Positions 19,736 to 28,506 of a stretch of 59,459 bases of DNA are shown here, piece by piece; position 1 is the stretch's first letter, and the number at the start of each line of letters is the position of its first letter. Where the stretch lies: contig DGPR01000013.1 of the NCBI GenBank assembly GCA_002390525.1, positions 11,545 through 71,003 of the forward strand. Direction: 5' to 3'. The translations under genes and the position numbers were made by a program. Below the pieces are notes generated by a model. It was not told the origin of the DNA, did not search any database, and worked only from the letters and a program-made list of their open reading frames with translations. The DNA comes from Cellvibrionales bacterium UBA4435. Its GTDB lineage: Bacteria > Pseudomonadota > Gammaproteobacteria > Pseudomonadales > Porticoccaceae.

Positions 19736-20608
19736 ATGGCTATTTTGATTAATAAGAATACTAAAGTGATATGCCAGGGATTCACTGGTGGCCAAGGTAC
19801 TTTTCACTCAAGTCAAGCAATTGAATACGGAACAAAGATGGTTGGTGGTGTAACTCCAGGGAAAGGCGGAACCACTCATTTGGGTTTGCCTGTTTTTAAC
19901 ACCGTTCTTGAGGCAGTTAAAAACACCGATGCTGATGCTTCTGTCATATATGTGCCAGCTCCTTTTTGCAAAGATTCCATTTTAGAGGCTGCAAATGCTG
20001 GAATACATCTTATAGTCTGCATTACAGAGGGTATTCCAACTTTGGATATGCTTATTTGTAAAGTGAGATGTGATGAACTTGGGGTTACATTGATTGGCCC
20101 TAATTGCCCTGGTGTAATTACACCAGGCGAATGTAAGATAGGCATAATGCCTGGCAGTATTCATCTCCCGGGTAAGGTTGGTATTGTTTCCCGCTCAGGC
20201 ACTTTAACTTATGAAGCAGTAAAGCAAACTACTGATTATGGTTTTGGGCAATCAACATGTGTTGGAATTGGTGGCGACCCAATCCCAGGAGCAAGCTTCA
20301 TAGATATACTCTCGTTATTCGAAAGTGATTCTGCCACAGAGGCGATTGTAATGATAGGTGAAATTGGTGGTACTGCAGAAGAAGAGGCTGCAGCTTACAT
20401 AAAGGAACATGTTTCAAAACCAATAGTATCATACATTGCAGGAGTTACTGCACCTGCAGGCAAGCGTATGGGTCATGCCGGCGCTATAATTTCTGGTGGT
20501 AAGGGAACAGCTGATGAAAAATTTATAGCTCTTGAGGATGCGGGAGTTAAAACCGTTCGCAGTCTTGCAGATATAGGTAAAGGTCTTCAAAGCATAACAG
20601 GTTGGTAG
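19736..20608 (+). CDS. sucD: Succinyl-CoA synthetase alpha subunit
   Basis: This subunit binds CoA and carries the phosphorylated histidine. The 290 residues show the CoA-binding Rossmann start ([19 protein letters not shown]), the signature [29 protein letters not shown], and the active-site His in [18 protein letters not shown]. It is the last gene of the TCA operon and is followed 20 bp later by a strong intrinsic terminator. Confidence 0.98.
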   Translation: MAILINKNTKVICQGFTGGQGTFHSSQAIEYGTKMVGGVTPGKGGTTHLGLPVFNTVLEAVKNTDADASVIYVPAPFCKDSILEAANAGIHLIVCITEGIPTLDMLICKVRCDELGVTLIGPNCPGVITPGECKIGIMPGSIHLPGKVGIVSRSGTLTYEAVKQTTDYGFGQSTCVGIGGDPIPGASFIDILSLFESDSATEAIVMIGEIGGTAEEEAAAYIKEHVSKPIVSYIAGVTAPAGKRMGHAGAIISGGKGTADEKFIALEDAGVKTVRSLADIGKGLQSITGW

Positions 20609-20629
20609 TTTTAAAATTTATATAAAATC

Positions 20630-20654
20630 GGCCCATTTGATGGGTCTTTTTTTT
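20630..20654 (+). terminator. Intrinsic terminator after sucD
   Basis: GGCCCAT and ATGGGTC pair over 7 bp (one G-U) around a TTG loop and are followed by eight T residues. It ends the sdh-suc operon. Confidence 0.88.
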
Positions 20655-20684
20655 GTCAAAAGCTAATGAACTACATGGCTTAAG

Positions 20685-20712
20685 GTTGAATTATTTTGTA
20701 ATGCCCCCACTA
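20685..20712 (+). promoter_or_regulatory. Sigma-32-like heat-shock promoter of htpG
   Basis: GTTGAA (20685-20690), a 14-bp spacer and CCCCACTA (20705-20712) resemble the sigma-32 consensus CTTGAAA and CCCCATNT at the accepted spacing, about 60 bp before the htpG start. htpG is a heat-shock gene in other gammaproteobacteria, which supports the call. Confidence 0.6.
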
Positions 20713-20772
20713 ATCACATTAACGTTTAAATTATATCAAATCCAAATAAATTTATAAGGAACTTATATTATC

Positions 20773-22719
20773 ATGGCCAAAGAAACTCGTGGTTTTCAAA
20801 CCGAAGCTAAACAGCTTTTACATTTAATGATTCATTCTCTTTACAGCAATAAAGAGATTTTTTTGAGAGAGTTAATTTCTAATGCTTCAGATGCAGTCGA
20901 TAAGCTACGTTTTGAGGGCCTTTCAGACTCATCCTTATTTGAGGATTCTCCAGATTTAAGGGTTCGTATTAGTGCTGATAGCGAAGCTGGAACTATTACT
21001 ATTGAGGACAACGGCATAGGTATGTCACGAGATGATGTCATAGATAACCTCGGAACAATTGCAAAATCTGGAACAGCTCAATTTTTAGAAAATTTAAGTG
21101 GCGATCAAAAAAAAGACTCACATTTGATAGGCCAATTTGGTGTCGGCTTCTACTCTGCATTTATTGTGGCAGACAGAGTAGTTGTAGAGACAAGAAAAGC
21201 TGGTTTAACAAAAGGTAAGGGTGTGCGTTGGAGCTGTGAAGGAGATGCAGAGTACTCCATCGAAGACATCAAAAAAGTAGATAGAGGAACTTCCATTACT
21301 TTATATTTAAAGGAAGAGGAAGTGGAGTTTTCTGCAGATCTGAAAATCCGCAGTACTATTAAAAAATACTCTGATCACATAGCGGTTCCTATTGAGATTA
21401 AAAAACTCTCTACAATTTCCGAAGAAGAGAAAGGTGTAGATTCAAAAGATGAGACTAAGAAAATTAAAGTAACAAAAAAAGCGAAAAAAGCAGAAGAAGA
21501 TGAATATCAGACAATAAACGAAGCAACTGCACTTTGGACACGCAGTAAGGGTGAGATAAAAGATGAAGAATATAAAGAATTTTACAAATATTTATCTCAT
21601 GATGTCCTTGATCCTTTAATCTGGAGTCATAATAGAGTTGAAGGTAAATTTGACTACACAAGTTTACTCTATATTCCATCAAGTGCCCCATTTGATTTGC
21701 ATAATTATGAAGCAGCGAGAGGCTTAAAGCTTTACATACAGCGCACTTTTATAATGGATGATGCGTCACAATTTTTACCTAGATACTTGCGGTTTGTTAA
21801 AGGAGTTTTAGATTCTGGTGATCTTCCTTTAAATATCTCTCGCGAGATATTACAGGGTAATTCCGATGTAGACTCAATGCGTTCTGCTCTTACAAAAAGA
21901 GTTATAGATATGCTAGAAAAAATGTCTAAAGAGTCTCCTGAGCAATACATGAGCTTCTGGTATATATTTGGAAGTGTTTTGAAAGAGGGGCCCGCAGAAG
22001 ATTTTATAAATAGAGAGCGCATTGCTAGCTTATTTAGATATACATCTACAAAAAATGATGGCTCAGATCAATCTGTATCATTTGCAGATTACATATCTCG
22101 TATGAAAAAAGATCAAGATAAAATCTACTATCTTGTAGCAGACAATTTAAATGCTGCACGCAATAGCACTTATCTCGAGGTTTTTCTGAAAAAAGATATT
22201 GAGGTTTTACTCCTCACTGATAGGCTCGATGAGTGGACTCTTTCACATTTGTTTCAATTTGATGGAAAAACACTTCAAGATATAACTAAAGGTCAGCTTA
22301 ATGATACCATTTTTGGCTCTTCTGATGATAAAGATGACAAGAAAGAAAAAAAATCCCCAAAAATCTTAGAAAAAATCAAAGCTAATTTATCTACTAGAGT
22401 TGATAGTGTATCTGAGACTCGGCGCTTAACTGATTCGCCTGCATGTTTAGTTTATCCTGAAAATTCTTTAAGCCCTCAAATGAAAAAAATGATGGCTTCG
22501 GCTGGTCAGGACGTACCAGACGACCTACCGGGGCTTGAAATAAACCTTAAGCACTCTTTGGTGGTCTTACTAAAAAAGACAACTAGCGATAAAAAATTTA
22601 GTGAGCTAACAGAATTACTTTATGACCAGGCTACACTTTCTGCTGGACAACAATTAGATAACCCATCATTGTTTGTGAAGAGACTTAATCAGTTGCTTTT
22701 TGAAAAAAAATCTGATTAA
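20773..22719 (+). CDS. htpG: Chaperone HtpG (bacterial Hsp90)
   Basis: HtpG is a dimeric cytosolic ATP-dependent chaperone. The 648 residues (624 in E. coli) have the GHKL ATPase domain with ELISNASDAVDKLRF, DNGIGMSRDDV and LIGQFGVGFYSAF, a middle domain with the catalytic Arg loop (LPLNISREILQ), and a C-terminal dimerisation domain. Residues about 217-245 form an unusually long, Lys/Glu-rich linker between the N and middle domains (KKIKVTKKAKKAEEDE), closer in style to eukaryotic Hsp90 linkers than to the short E. coli one. A second charged stretch (DDKDDKKEKKSPK) lies near residues 518-530. The start has AAGGA. Confidence 0.97.
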   Translation: MAKETRGFQTEAKQLLHLMIHSLYSNKEIFLRELISNASDAVDKLRFEGLSDSSLFEDSPDLRVRISADSEAGTITIEDNGIGMSRDDVIDNLGTIAKSGTAQFLENLSGDQKKDSHLIGQFGVGFYSAFIVADRVVVETRKAGLTKGKGVRWSCEGDAEYSIEDIKKVDRGTSITLYLKEEEVEFSADLKIRSTIKKYSDHIAVPIEIKKLSTISEEEKGVDSKDETKKIKVTKKAKKAEEDEYQTINEATALWTRSKGEIKDEEYKEFYKYLSHDVLDPLIWSHNRVEGKFDYTSLLYIPSSAPFDLHNYEAARGLKLYIQRTFIMDDASQFLPRYLRFVKGVLDSGDLPLNISREILQGNSDVDSMRSALTKRVIDMLEKMSKESPEQYMSFWYIFGSVLKEGPAEDFINRERIASLFRYTSTKNDGSDQSVSFADYISRMKKDQDKIYYLVADNLNAARNSTYLEVFLKKDIEVLLLTDRLDEWTLSHLFQFDGKTLQDITKGQLNDTIFGSSDDKDDKKEKKSPKILEKIKANLSTRVDSVSETRRLTDSPACLVYPENSLSPQMKKMMASAGQDVPDDLPGLEINLKHSLVVLLKKTTSDKKFSELTELLYDQATLSAGQQLDNPSLFVKRLNQLLFEKKSD

Positions 22720-22746
22720 TAGCTATAGTTCATAAAGTGGAGCTAT

Positions 22747-22770
22747 AATTCCACAAAGATATTTGGAATT
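22747..22770 (+). repeat. Small inverted repeat just before gpsA
   Basis: AATTCCA and TGGAATT form a perfect 7-bp inverted repeat around ten bases, ending five bases before the gpsA start. The right arm holds the only purine-rich string (GGAA) that could act as ribosome binding site. Confidence 0.3.
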
Positions 22771-22775
22771 AGTTT

Positions 22776-23792
22776 ATGGGTTCACTTAAAAAGATAGTAG
22801 TTTTGGGCGGCGGCAGCTTTGGAACCGCACTATCTAATATGATCGCAGAAAATGGTCATAATGTTGTTTTGTGGATGAGGAGTAGCAAAAGAGCCTCACA
22901 GTGCTCAGTATCTTTTGAAAATCCAAAATATCTTCCAGGCTTCTCACTTGATTCTAAGATAACTTTCTCTTCAGATTTAAGATCCTCTATTCATGATGCA
23001 GATGTTATATTTTTCTCTGTTCCGAGTAAGGCTTATAGAGATGTAGCGAAAGAGGTAAAGCAATTCATTAAAGATGATACAAGAGTCATTAGCACGGCAA
23101 AAGGTATTGAAGCAAAAACATTTAAACTAATGAGTAAGGTTCTCGAAGAGGAATTACCTAAAGCACGAATTGGTGTAATTAGCGGGCCAAATCTTGCGAT
23201 GGAGATCGCGGCAAAAGAAATTACAGCAACCGTTGTAGCTTGCCAAGATCCTGATGTATGCATTGGCATACAAGAGTTATTGAGCTCTCGTTACTTTAGA
23301 GTTTATGCTAATTCAGATAGATTCGGCGTCGAGATAGCTGGGGCTTTAAAAAACATATACGCTATAGCAGCAGGCATATCTTCCTCAATGCATATGGGTC
23401 AAAATACAATCAGTGTTTTGATAACTAGAAGCTTAGCTGAAATGAGCCGTTTTTCCGCATGTCTTGGCGCTAACCCCATGACATTTCTTGGATTAAGTGG
23501 TGTGGGTGATCTTTTTGTTACTTGCACTTCTCCCTTAAGTAGAAATTTCCAAATTGGCATGGCTCTTGGTGAAGGCTTATCTGTTGATGAGGCAGTTATA
23601 AAAGTTGGACATACAGCGGAGGGCATAAATACAGTCCGTATAATTAAAAGTGAGTCTGAAAAGCTAAAAGTATATATGCCTATTGCATCTGCATTATACG
23701 AAACAATGTTCAATGGACAACCAGTAGAGGAAGGTCTGAAGTCAATGATGCTTGCTGATCAGAATACTGATGTTGAATTTTTTGGCAGATAA
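22776..23792 (+). CDS. gpsA: Glycerol-3-phosphate dehydrogenase [NAD(P)+]
   Basis: GpsA makes sn-glycerol 3-phosphate from dihydroxyacetone phosphate for phospholipid synthesis. The 338 residues include the N-terminal NAD(P) site VVLGGGSFGTALSNMIAENG, FFSVPSKAYRDV, STAKGIEAKT, the catalytic Lys region GVEIAGALKNIYAIAAGI, and GLSGVGDLFVTCTSPLSRN of the substrate domain. The ribosome binding site is weak and lies in a small hairpin. Confidence 0.97.
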   Translation: MGSLKKIVVLGGGSFGTALSNMIAENGHNVVLWMRSSKRASQCSVSFENPKYLPGFSLDSKITFSSDLRSSIHDADVIFFSVPSKAYRDVAKEVKQFIKDDTRVISTAKGIEAKTFKLMSKVLEEELPKARIGVISGPNLAMEIAAKEITATVVACQDPDVCIGIQELLSSRYFRVYANSDRFGVEIAGALKNIYAIAAGISSSMHMGQNTISVLITRSLAEMSRFSACLGANPMTFLGLSGVGDLFVTCTSPLSRNFQIGMALGEGLSVDEAVIKVGHTAEGINTVRIIKSESEKLKVYMPIASALYETMFNGQPVEEGLKSMMLADQNTDVEFFGR

Positions 23793-23836
23793 TTTTAAAT
23801 TATGTAAACTTACGAAAGCAGGCGGGGGTGTGTTAG

Positions 23837-24190
23837 ATGGTGGAAAAAATAAAAATAAATATACTTAATCCAGATACCTGGATACGTGGAATTTTTATGA
23901 TTTTGTTCGGTTTCCTGTCCTTTATTTCTCGACTTATTTTAATCGTTATAAGCGTTTTGCAATTCATACTGCTAGCTTTTAGAGGTTCTTTGAATGAAAA
24001 TTTAAAAAAGCTTGGCGAGACAGTTTCAACATGGAGTTATCAGGCATTTCTCTTCTTAACCTATAATACAGATGAGAAGCCTTTCCCTTTTTCAGACTGG
24101 CCAGATCCAAAAGAACCCATAGAAGAAATTAGTGCATCCTCACTAATAAACGAAGAGGACGACATACCCTCCTTTGTTAAAGAGAAGTGA
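23837..24190 (+). CDS. DUF4389 membrane-associated protein
   Basis: The 117-residue protein matches the DUF4389 pattern: an N-terminal amphipathic stretch, a long hydrophobic segment (residues 18-47, likely one long or two short membrane helices), then AFRGSLNENLKKLGETVSTWSYQAFLFLTYNTDEKPFPFSDWP. A disordered acidic tail follows (EEISASSLINEEDDIPS). Its function is unknown. It has a GGGGGTG ribosome binding site and lies 44 bp after gpsA, so co-transcription is likely. Confidence 0.75.
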   Translation: MVEKIKINILNPDTWIRGIFMILFGFLSFISRLILIVISVLQFILLAFRGSLNENLKKLGETVSTWSYQAFLFLTYNTDEKPFPFSDWPDPKEPIEEISASSLINEEDDIPSFVKEK

Positions 24191-24242
24191 CAATCAATAA
24201 AGATAATGAGAATATTTATACCTAAAACGTTTATTTTTGAAT

Positions 24243-24294
24243 ACTAGCTTTCTTGAAAAACTTAAACTCTCTTTTTAAAAAAAGAATAGCTAGT
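24243..24294. repeat. Inverted repeat in the convergent DUF4389/folE gap
   Basis: ACTAGCT (24243-24249) and AGCTAGT (24288-24294) can pair across an AT-rich interior that contains CTTTTTAAAAAAAG. It overlaps the folE stop codon. It may help end transcription from both sides, but it lacks a GC-rich stem and a clean T-tract, so a terminator is not claimed. Confidence 0.3.
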
Positions 24295-24835
24295 CTTTTA
24301 TCAGTGATAGAAATTCATTTCTAGTAGCTTGCTGGTCTCGAAAGCAACCAAGCATAGCTGATGTTTTCATACTAGAGTTTTGCTTTTCAACTCCTCTCAT
24401 CATCATGCACATATGCTTCGCTTCTACTATTACAGCTACCCCAGATGCATCAGTTACTTTTTCTATAGTTTGGGCCACCTGATTTACTAGATTCTCCTGA
24501 ATCTGAAGTCTCCTTGCAAACATGTCAACGATACGTGCGACTTTTGATAAGCCCAAAACCACTCCGTTAGGAATATAGGCTACATGACATTTGCCAATGA
24601 ACGGAAGTAAATGATGTTCACATATAGAGTATAATTCTATATCTTTTACCACAACCATCTCTCTGGATTCAGAGGGGAATAAAGCGCTGTTTATGACCGC
24701 ATCAAGATCTTCCCCATAGCCTTTAGTTAAAAAACTAAAGGCTTTAAATGCTCTCTCTGGCGTATCAACTAAACCAGGTCTGTTAGTATCTTCACCGATG
24801 GATTCTATAATTTTTTTAAAACATTCTGCGGTCAT
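24290..24835 (-). CDS. folE: GTP cyclohydrolase I
   Basis: FolE converts GTP to dihydroneopterin triphosphate, the first step of folate synthesis. The 181 residues are near the shorter family length. Zinc ligands are Cys72 and His75 in [19 protein letters not shown] and Cys143 in [14 protein letters not shown]. The signature [20 protein letters not shown] is complete. AGAGAAAAG lies before the start. It is alone on its strand, divergent from aroC; FolK and a FolM-like reductase are encoded 11 kb away. Confidence 0.97.
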   Translation of the reverse strand: MTAECFKKIIESIGEDTNRPGLVDTPERAFKAFSFLTKGYGEDLDAVINSALFPSESREMVVVKDIELYSICEHHLLPFIGKCHVAYIPNGVVLGLSKVARIVDMFARRLQIQENLVNQVAQTIEKVTDASGVAVIVEAKHMCMMMRGVEKQNSSMKTSAMLGCFRDQQATRNEFLSLIKD

Positions 24836-25036
24836 CTACTTTTCTCTTTGTCAAATTTGTTAATGGTTTATTTTTGATTAAAAATATTAAATTTATATAT
24901 TATTAAGAATAGCACAAACTTTGTTTTAAGTACCTCGATGAGTTGTAAATAACCCTATATTCGTTAAAGAATCACATACTATGCAGAGAAATTATAATAA
25001 TCGTTTATAATAGAAAAAATAATTTTTCTGGGCTAT

Positions 25037-25056
25037 CAACACTATGCAACACTATG
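25037..25056. repeat. Perfect 10-bp tandem duplication upstream of aroC
   Basis: CAACACTATG occurs twice in direct succession, about 30 bp before the aroC start in a 252-bp AT-rich divergent gap. It may be a recent slippage duplication or a pair of operator half-sites. Confidence 0.6.
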
Positions 25057-25087
25057 ATATTCTTAGATAAAAAACATAGGTCTATTT

Positions 25088-26170
25088 ATGTCAGGTAATA
25101 CTATTGGAAAGCTCTTTACTGTAACCACTTTCGGTGAAAGTCATGGTCCATCATTAGGCTGTATTATTGATGGATGCCCACCAGGATTATTTATTTCAGA
25201 GAAAGACATACAATGCGATCTTGATCGGCGTAAGCCGGGTAAGTCGCGCTATACTACTCAGCGGATGGAAGATGACCAGATAAAAATACTTTCTGGTGTA
25301 TTCGACGGTAAAACAACAGGCACACCAATAGGTCTCTTGATTGAAAATACTGATCAACGCTCGAAAGATTACTCGAATATTAAGGATCAATTTAGGCCAG
25401 CCCATGCCGATTTCACGTACCATAAAAAATTTGGATTTCGGGATTATAGAGGAGGGGGAAGATCATCGGCCAGAGAAACAGCGATGCGAGTTGCCGCAGG
25501 TGCTATCGCAAAAAAATACTTATTTGAAAATAAAGGTATATTAATCAGAGGATATTTGTCTCAACTTGGACCCATTAAAGCAGAAAAAATAATCTTAGAG
25601 GAAGTAGAAAAAAATCCTTTTTTCTGTCCCGATCCTGATAAGGTTGAAGAAATGGAGCTTTACATGCAAGCTTTGCTAAAAAAAGGTGACTCGATTGGTG
25701 CAAAAATAAATGTAACTGCAACAAATATACCCGTTGGCCTTGGCGAGCCAGTTTTTGATCGTTTGGATGCAGATATAGCTCATGCCCTCATGAGTATAAA
25801 TGCTGTGAAGGGTGTTGAAATAGGTTCTGGCTTTAATTCGATAGATCAAGTTGGTAGTGAGCATCGCGACGAGATAACAAAAAATGGTTTTTTGTCTAAT
25901 AACTCAGGTGGTATTTTAGGCGGTATTTCCTCAGGACAGGACATTTTAGCTAGCATAGCACTTAAGCCAACCAGTAGCCTTCGAATACCTGGTCGTTCTA
26001 TTGATATACATGGTGATGCTATAGAGGTTGTCACGAAGGGCAGGCATGATCCTTGTGTGGGTATTAGAGCCACACCAATCGCTGAGGCGATGTTAGCCAT
26101 AACAATAATGGATCATCTTCTTAGGCATAGGGCTCAAAACTTCGATATCGTAAAAAAATTAGAATATTAG
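25088..26170 (+). CDS. aroC: Chorismate synthase
   Basis: AroC makes chorismate from EPSP using reduced FMN. The 360 residues carry all three family signatures: [18 protein letters not shown] near the N-terminus, [19 protein letters not shown] at about 124-142, and the C-terminal [19 protein letters not shown]. Chorismate is also the substrate of the PabB encoded further right. The MFS gene starts within 7-13 bases of the stop, so the two are probably one transcript, a pairing also known from Pseudomonas. Confidence 0.98.
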   Translation: MSGNTIGKLFTVTTFGESHGPSLGCIIDGCPPGLFISEKDIQCDLDRRKPGKSRYTTQRMEDDQIKILSGVFDGKTTGTPIGLLIENTDQRSKDYSNIKDQFRPAHADFTYHKKFGFRDYRGGGRSSARETAMRVAAGAIAKKYLFENKGILIRGYLSQLGPIKAEKIILEEVEKNPFFCPDPDKVEEMELYMQALLKKGDSIGAKINVTATNIPVGLGEPVFDRLDADIAHALMSINAVKGVEIGSGFNSIDQVGSEHRDEITKNGFLSNNSGGILGGISSGQDILASIALKPTSSLRIPGRSIDIHGDAIEVVTKGRHDPCVGIRATPIAEAMLAITIMDHLLRHRAQNFDIVKKLEY

Positions 26171-26182
26171 AGCTCCTTGCTT

Positions 26183-27361
26183 GTGGAAAAATTTACTAGT
26201 CTACCTGTACCTTATTGGCGTTTATCCGCTTTCTACTTTTGTTTTTTTGCTTTGCTTGGGGCTCTTCACCCTTATTGGTCTCTATACTTGTATTCAAAAG
26301 GATTCACTGTTTCTGATATAGGTATTTTACTAGCAATGCCTATGGCTACAAAAATTATTGCTCCTAATATTTGGGGATGGTTATCTGACTTTACTGGTAA
26401 AAGATTAGGCGTCATTAGGGTTGGAGCTTTTCTATCCTGCATTTTTTTCCTCGGTATTTTTTTTGATCAAAAATTCTGGTCTATTGCATTAGTGATGATA
26501 GGCTACAGTTTTTTTTGGAATGCTATTTTGCCTCAGCATGAGGTAATAACATTAAGTTACCTTGAAAAATCACCAGAGACGTATGGTCGAATTCGGTTAT
26601 GGGGCTCTATTGGCTTTATAATTTCAGTTCTGGGTGGGGGTCTATGGTTTGATTTTAATGATATAGAAACATTGCCTATTGTTGGTTTATTGCTGTTAAT
26701 TGGTATATTTGTAGCTAGTATTTTTTTACCGAAACCTTTTTTGTATAAGTCTGATGATCGAAATTCTAAAGCATTTGTTTTTTTTGCTACTCGACCTATC
26801 GTTGTTGTATTTCTGTTAGTTGGATTGTTGGTACAGCTATCTCACGGAGTTTATTATAGTTTCTTTAGTATTTATTTAGAGTCTTATGGTTACAATCGCG
26901 GAGAAATTGGTGCCATTTGGTCAATTGGGGTTATAGCAGAAGTTTTTATATTCTTATTGATGTATCGAATTCTTATATACTTTGGTGTGCGAAAAATTAT
27001 TCTTTTATGTTTAATTTTGGGTGTAATACGTTGGTTAATCATAGGTTACCATATCGAAAGTTTAGTACTTCTGGTGATAGCTCAAATCTTCCATGCCTTC
27101 ACGTTCGGAGCCTTCCATGCAGCATGTATTGAATGTGTGCGACGTCTTTTCGAAAGAAACTATCAAGGAAAAGCACAAGCCTTATATAGCTCATGTTGTT
27201 ATGGAGCTGGTGGAGCTATTGGCTCCTATACTGGTGGATTTGCTTGGGAAGTTGCACCTATATTTGCTTTCAATTACGCTGCTATTTCGAGCTTAGCTGC
27301 TTTTTTTCTAACCCTTTTTTGGCTAAAAGATAAAAAGTTATCTATTGACAATCAGGTATAG
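26183..27361 (+). CDS. MFS transporter, HcaT/phenylpropionate-permease-like family
   Basis: The protein of about 392 residues has twelve hydrophobic segments. The opening VPYWRLSAFYFCFFALLGALHPYWSLYLYSKGFTVSDIGI and the segment NIWGWLSDFTGKRLG fit the MFS_1-like group that includes HcaT. RIRLWGSIGFIISVLGGG is the matching loop before helix 5. The substrate cannot be inferred from the name; members of this group beside aroC are of unknown specificity. The start is unsure: GTG here or TTG six bases upstream, with no clear ribosome binding site, suggesting coupling to aroC. Confidence 0.8.
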   Translation: MEKFTSLPVPYWRLSAFYFCFFALLGALHPYWSLYLYSKGFTVSDIGILLAMPMATKIIAPNIWGWLSDFTGKRLGVIRVGAFLSCIFFLGIFFDQKFWSIALVMIGYSFFWNAILPQHEVITLSYLEKSPETYGRIRLWGSIGFIISVLGGGLWFDFNDIETLPIVGLLLLIGIFVASIFLPKPFLYKSDDRNSKAFVFFATRPIVVVFLLVGLLVQLSHGVYYSFFSIYLESYGYNRGEIGAIWSIGVIAEVFIFLLMYRILIYFGVRKIILLCLILGVIRWLIIGYHIESLVLLVIAQIFHAFTFGAFHAACIECVRRLFERNYQGKAQALYSSCCYGAGGAIGSYTGGFAWEVAPIFAFNYAAISSLAAFFLTLFWLKDKKLSIDNQV

Positions 27362-27372
27362 CAATATGTCTC

Positions 27373-27396
27373 AATAATAATAATAATAATAATAAT
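27373..27396. repeat. (AAT)8 trinucleotide microsatellite
   Basis: Eight uninterrupted AAT units start 11 bp after the MFS stop codon and end 60 bp before the small exported-protein gene. Such tracts change length by slippage and are rare in compact bacterial genomes. Confidence 0.9.
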
Positions 27397-27456
27397 TAAT
27401 AAATAAAGATTAATATCATCCAGATAAATTACTTATAAGTAAAACGGGAACCTAAA

Positions 27457-27732
27457 ATGAAGTATATGTTCTATATCTTAATCTTAATTACAATCATATG
27501 CTGGTATCCGACATATGATTTATATGCAAAAGAAGAGTTTTTTGATGAACACAGCTCTCTAGTAAAAACGAACTTTATGACTACAGTTGGTTGCCATGAG
27601 GCTGCCAATGAAATGAAAGCAAAATACTATCAATGCAAATCAAAAGTTCAATGGCGTAGGTGGTTTCTAGAAAAAAATACAGATAGTAATAAAAATACAA
27701 AAGACGAAGAAACAGAATATCCCGTATATTAA
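27457..27732 (+). CDS. Small exported protein of unknown function
   Basis: I do not recognise this 91-residue protein. It begins with a clear signal peptide (MKYMFYILILITIICWYPTYDLYA). The mature part of about 67 residues has two cysteines, Cys46 and Cys60, 14 apart, which could form a disulfide in the periplasm, followed by a basic-aromatic patch (KVQWRRWFLEK) and a charged, Asn/Lys/Glu-rich tail. The start has GGGAACC upstream. It lies alone between an AAT microsatellite and a TetR regulator on the same strand. It could be a fast-evolving lineage-specific gene. Confidence 0.55.
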   Translation: MKYMFYILILITIICWYPTYDLYAKEEFFDEHSSLVKTNFMTTVGCHEAANEMKAKYYQCKSKVQWRRWFLEKNTDSNKNTKDEETEYPVY

Positions 27733-27809
27733 AATAAGGCTATATAGTCGTTTATATAATCTTCTTATTCAAATTATCAATTTTAAATAATTATTTAAAA
27801 GAATTTATT

Positions 27810-28460
27810 ATGAAAAAACCCGATAGTAGTATCGATAAGCTACGCGAGAAGAAAAAGAAATTTCTAGCTAGAGGCGCCGCTATAAGGGATAGTGCTATAT
27901 CGTTGTTAAAAAATACAGATATGGATAGCGTTACAGTATCTTTGATCGCTAGGCATGCAGGTATAGGGAAAGGCACTATTTATAAACACTTTCTTTCGAA
28001 AGCTGAAATTTTAATTAGCATTGTTTATGACTATGAAAGAAATATTTGTGAAAATATCAGACTATATATAAGTGAAGGAAAGGGCGATAAAGAACCAATT
28101 AGTGTCATACATAAATATTTTTCATTGCGGCTTTCTGATCCATCTTTAGATCTTTTAGTTCGAAATCTAGTTCTGACATTAGAAGGTGACCAAAAATTAT
28201 CTAAGGCTATTAACGAAATAAGGTCTTTAAAGGAGGGCCTAGACGCTTCCATTATTTCTTCAATACAATCTTTAATTAAAAAAGGTATTTTGCAGGACTA
28301 TCCACCAGCATATTATCATTTCGCATATATTTCTTTTATTGACGGTGTTGTAGATAAATGTGCAGATAGTAAATACAAGTTAGATACTCATACGCAAGCA
28401 GAACTTTTGAATCTTATATCCAGTATAGGTTCAAGTATGGGGCGTTGCCTTAAAGGCTAA
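27810..28460 (+). CDS. TetR-family transcriptional regulator
   Basis: The 216-residue protein has an N-terminal TetR helix-turn-helix (about residues 22-70): AAIRDSAISLLKNTDMDSVTVSLIARHAGIGKGTIYKHFLSKAE. The C-terminal helical ligand domain is variable, as usual. It converges on the ETF-quinone oxidoreductase gene; a TetR gene near the ETF genes is also found in Pseudomonas as I recall. A role in regulating ETF or fatty-acid-related genes is inference from position. The start lacks a good ribosome binding site. An inverted repeat in the ETF promoter region could be its operator. Confidence 0.88.
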   Translation: MKKPDSSIDKLREKKKKFLARGAAIRDSAISLLKNTDMDSVTVSLIARHAGIGKGTIYKHFLSKAEILISIVYDYERNICENIRLYISEGKGDKEPISVIHKYFSLRLSDPSLDLLVRNLVLTLEGDQKLSKAINEIRSLKEGLDASIISSIQSLIKKGILQDYPPAYYHFAYISFIDGVVDKCADSKYKLDTHTQAELLNLISSIGSSMGRCLKG

Positions 28461-28506
28461 CATTAAGTCAATTTCTTTATCATTACCCTTAACTCATAAA
28501 ATATTT

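Noticed and set aside
21430..21700. Minus-strand open frame opposite the HtpG linker, very rich in Leu.
   Set aside because: It is the complement of Lys/Glu-rich codons in HtpG and is not a real membrane protein.
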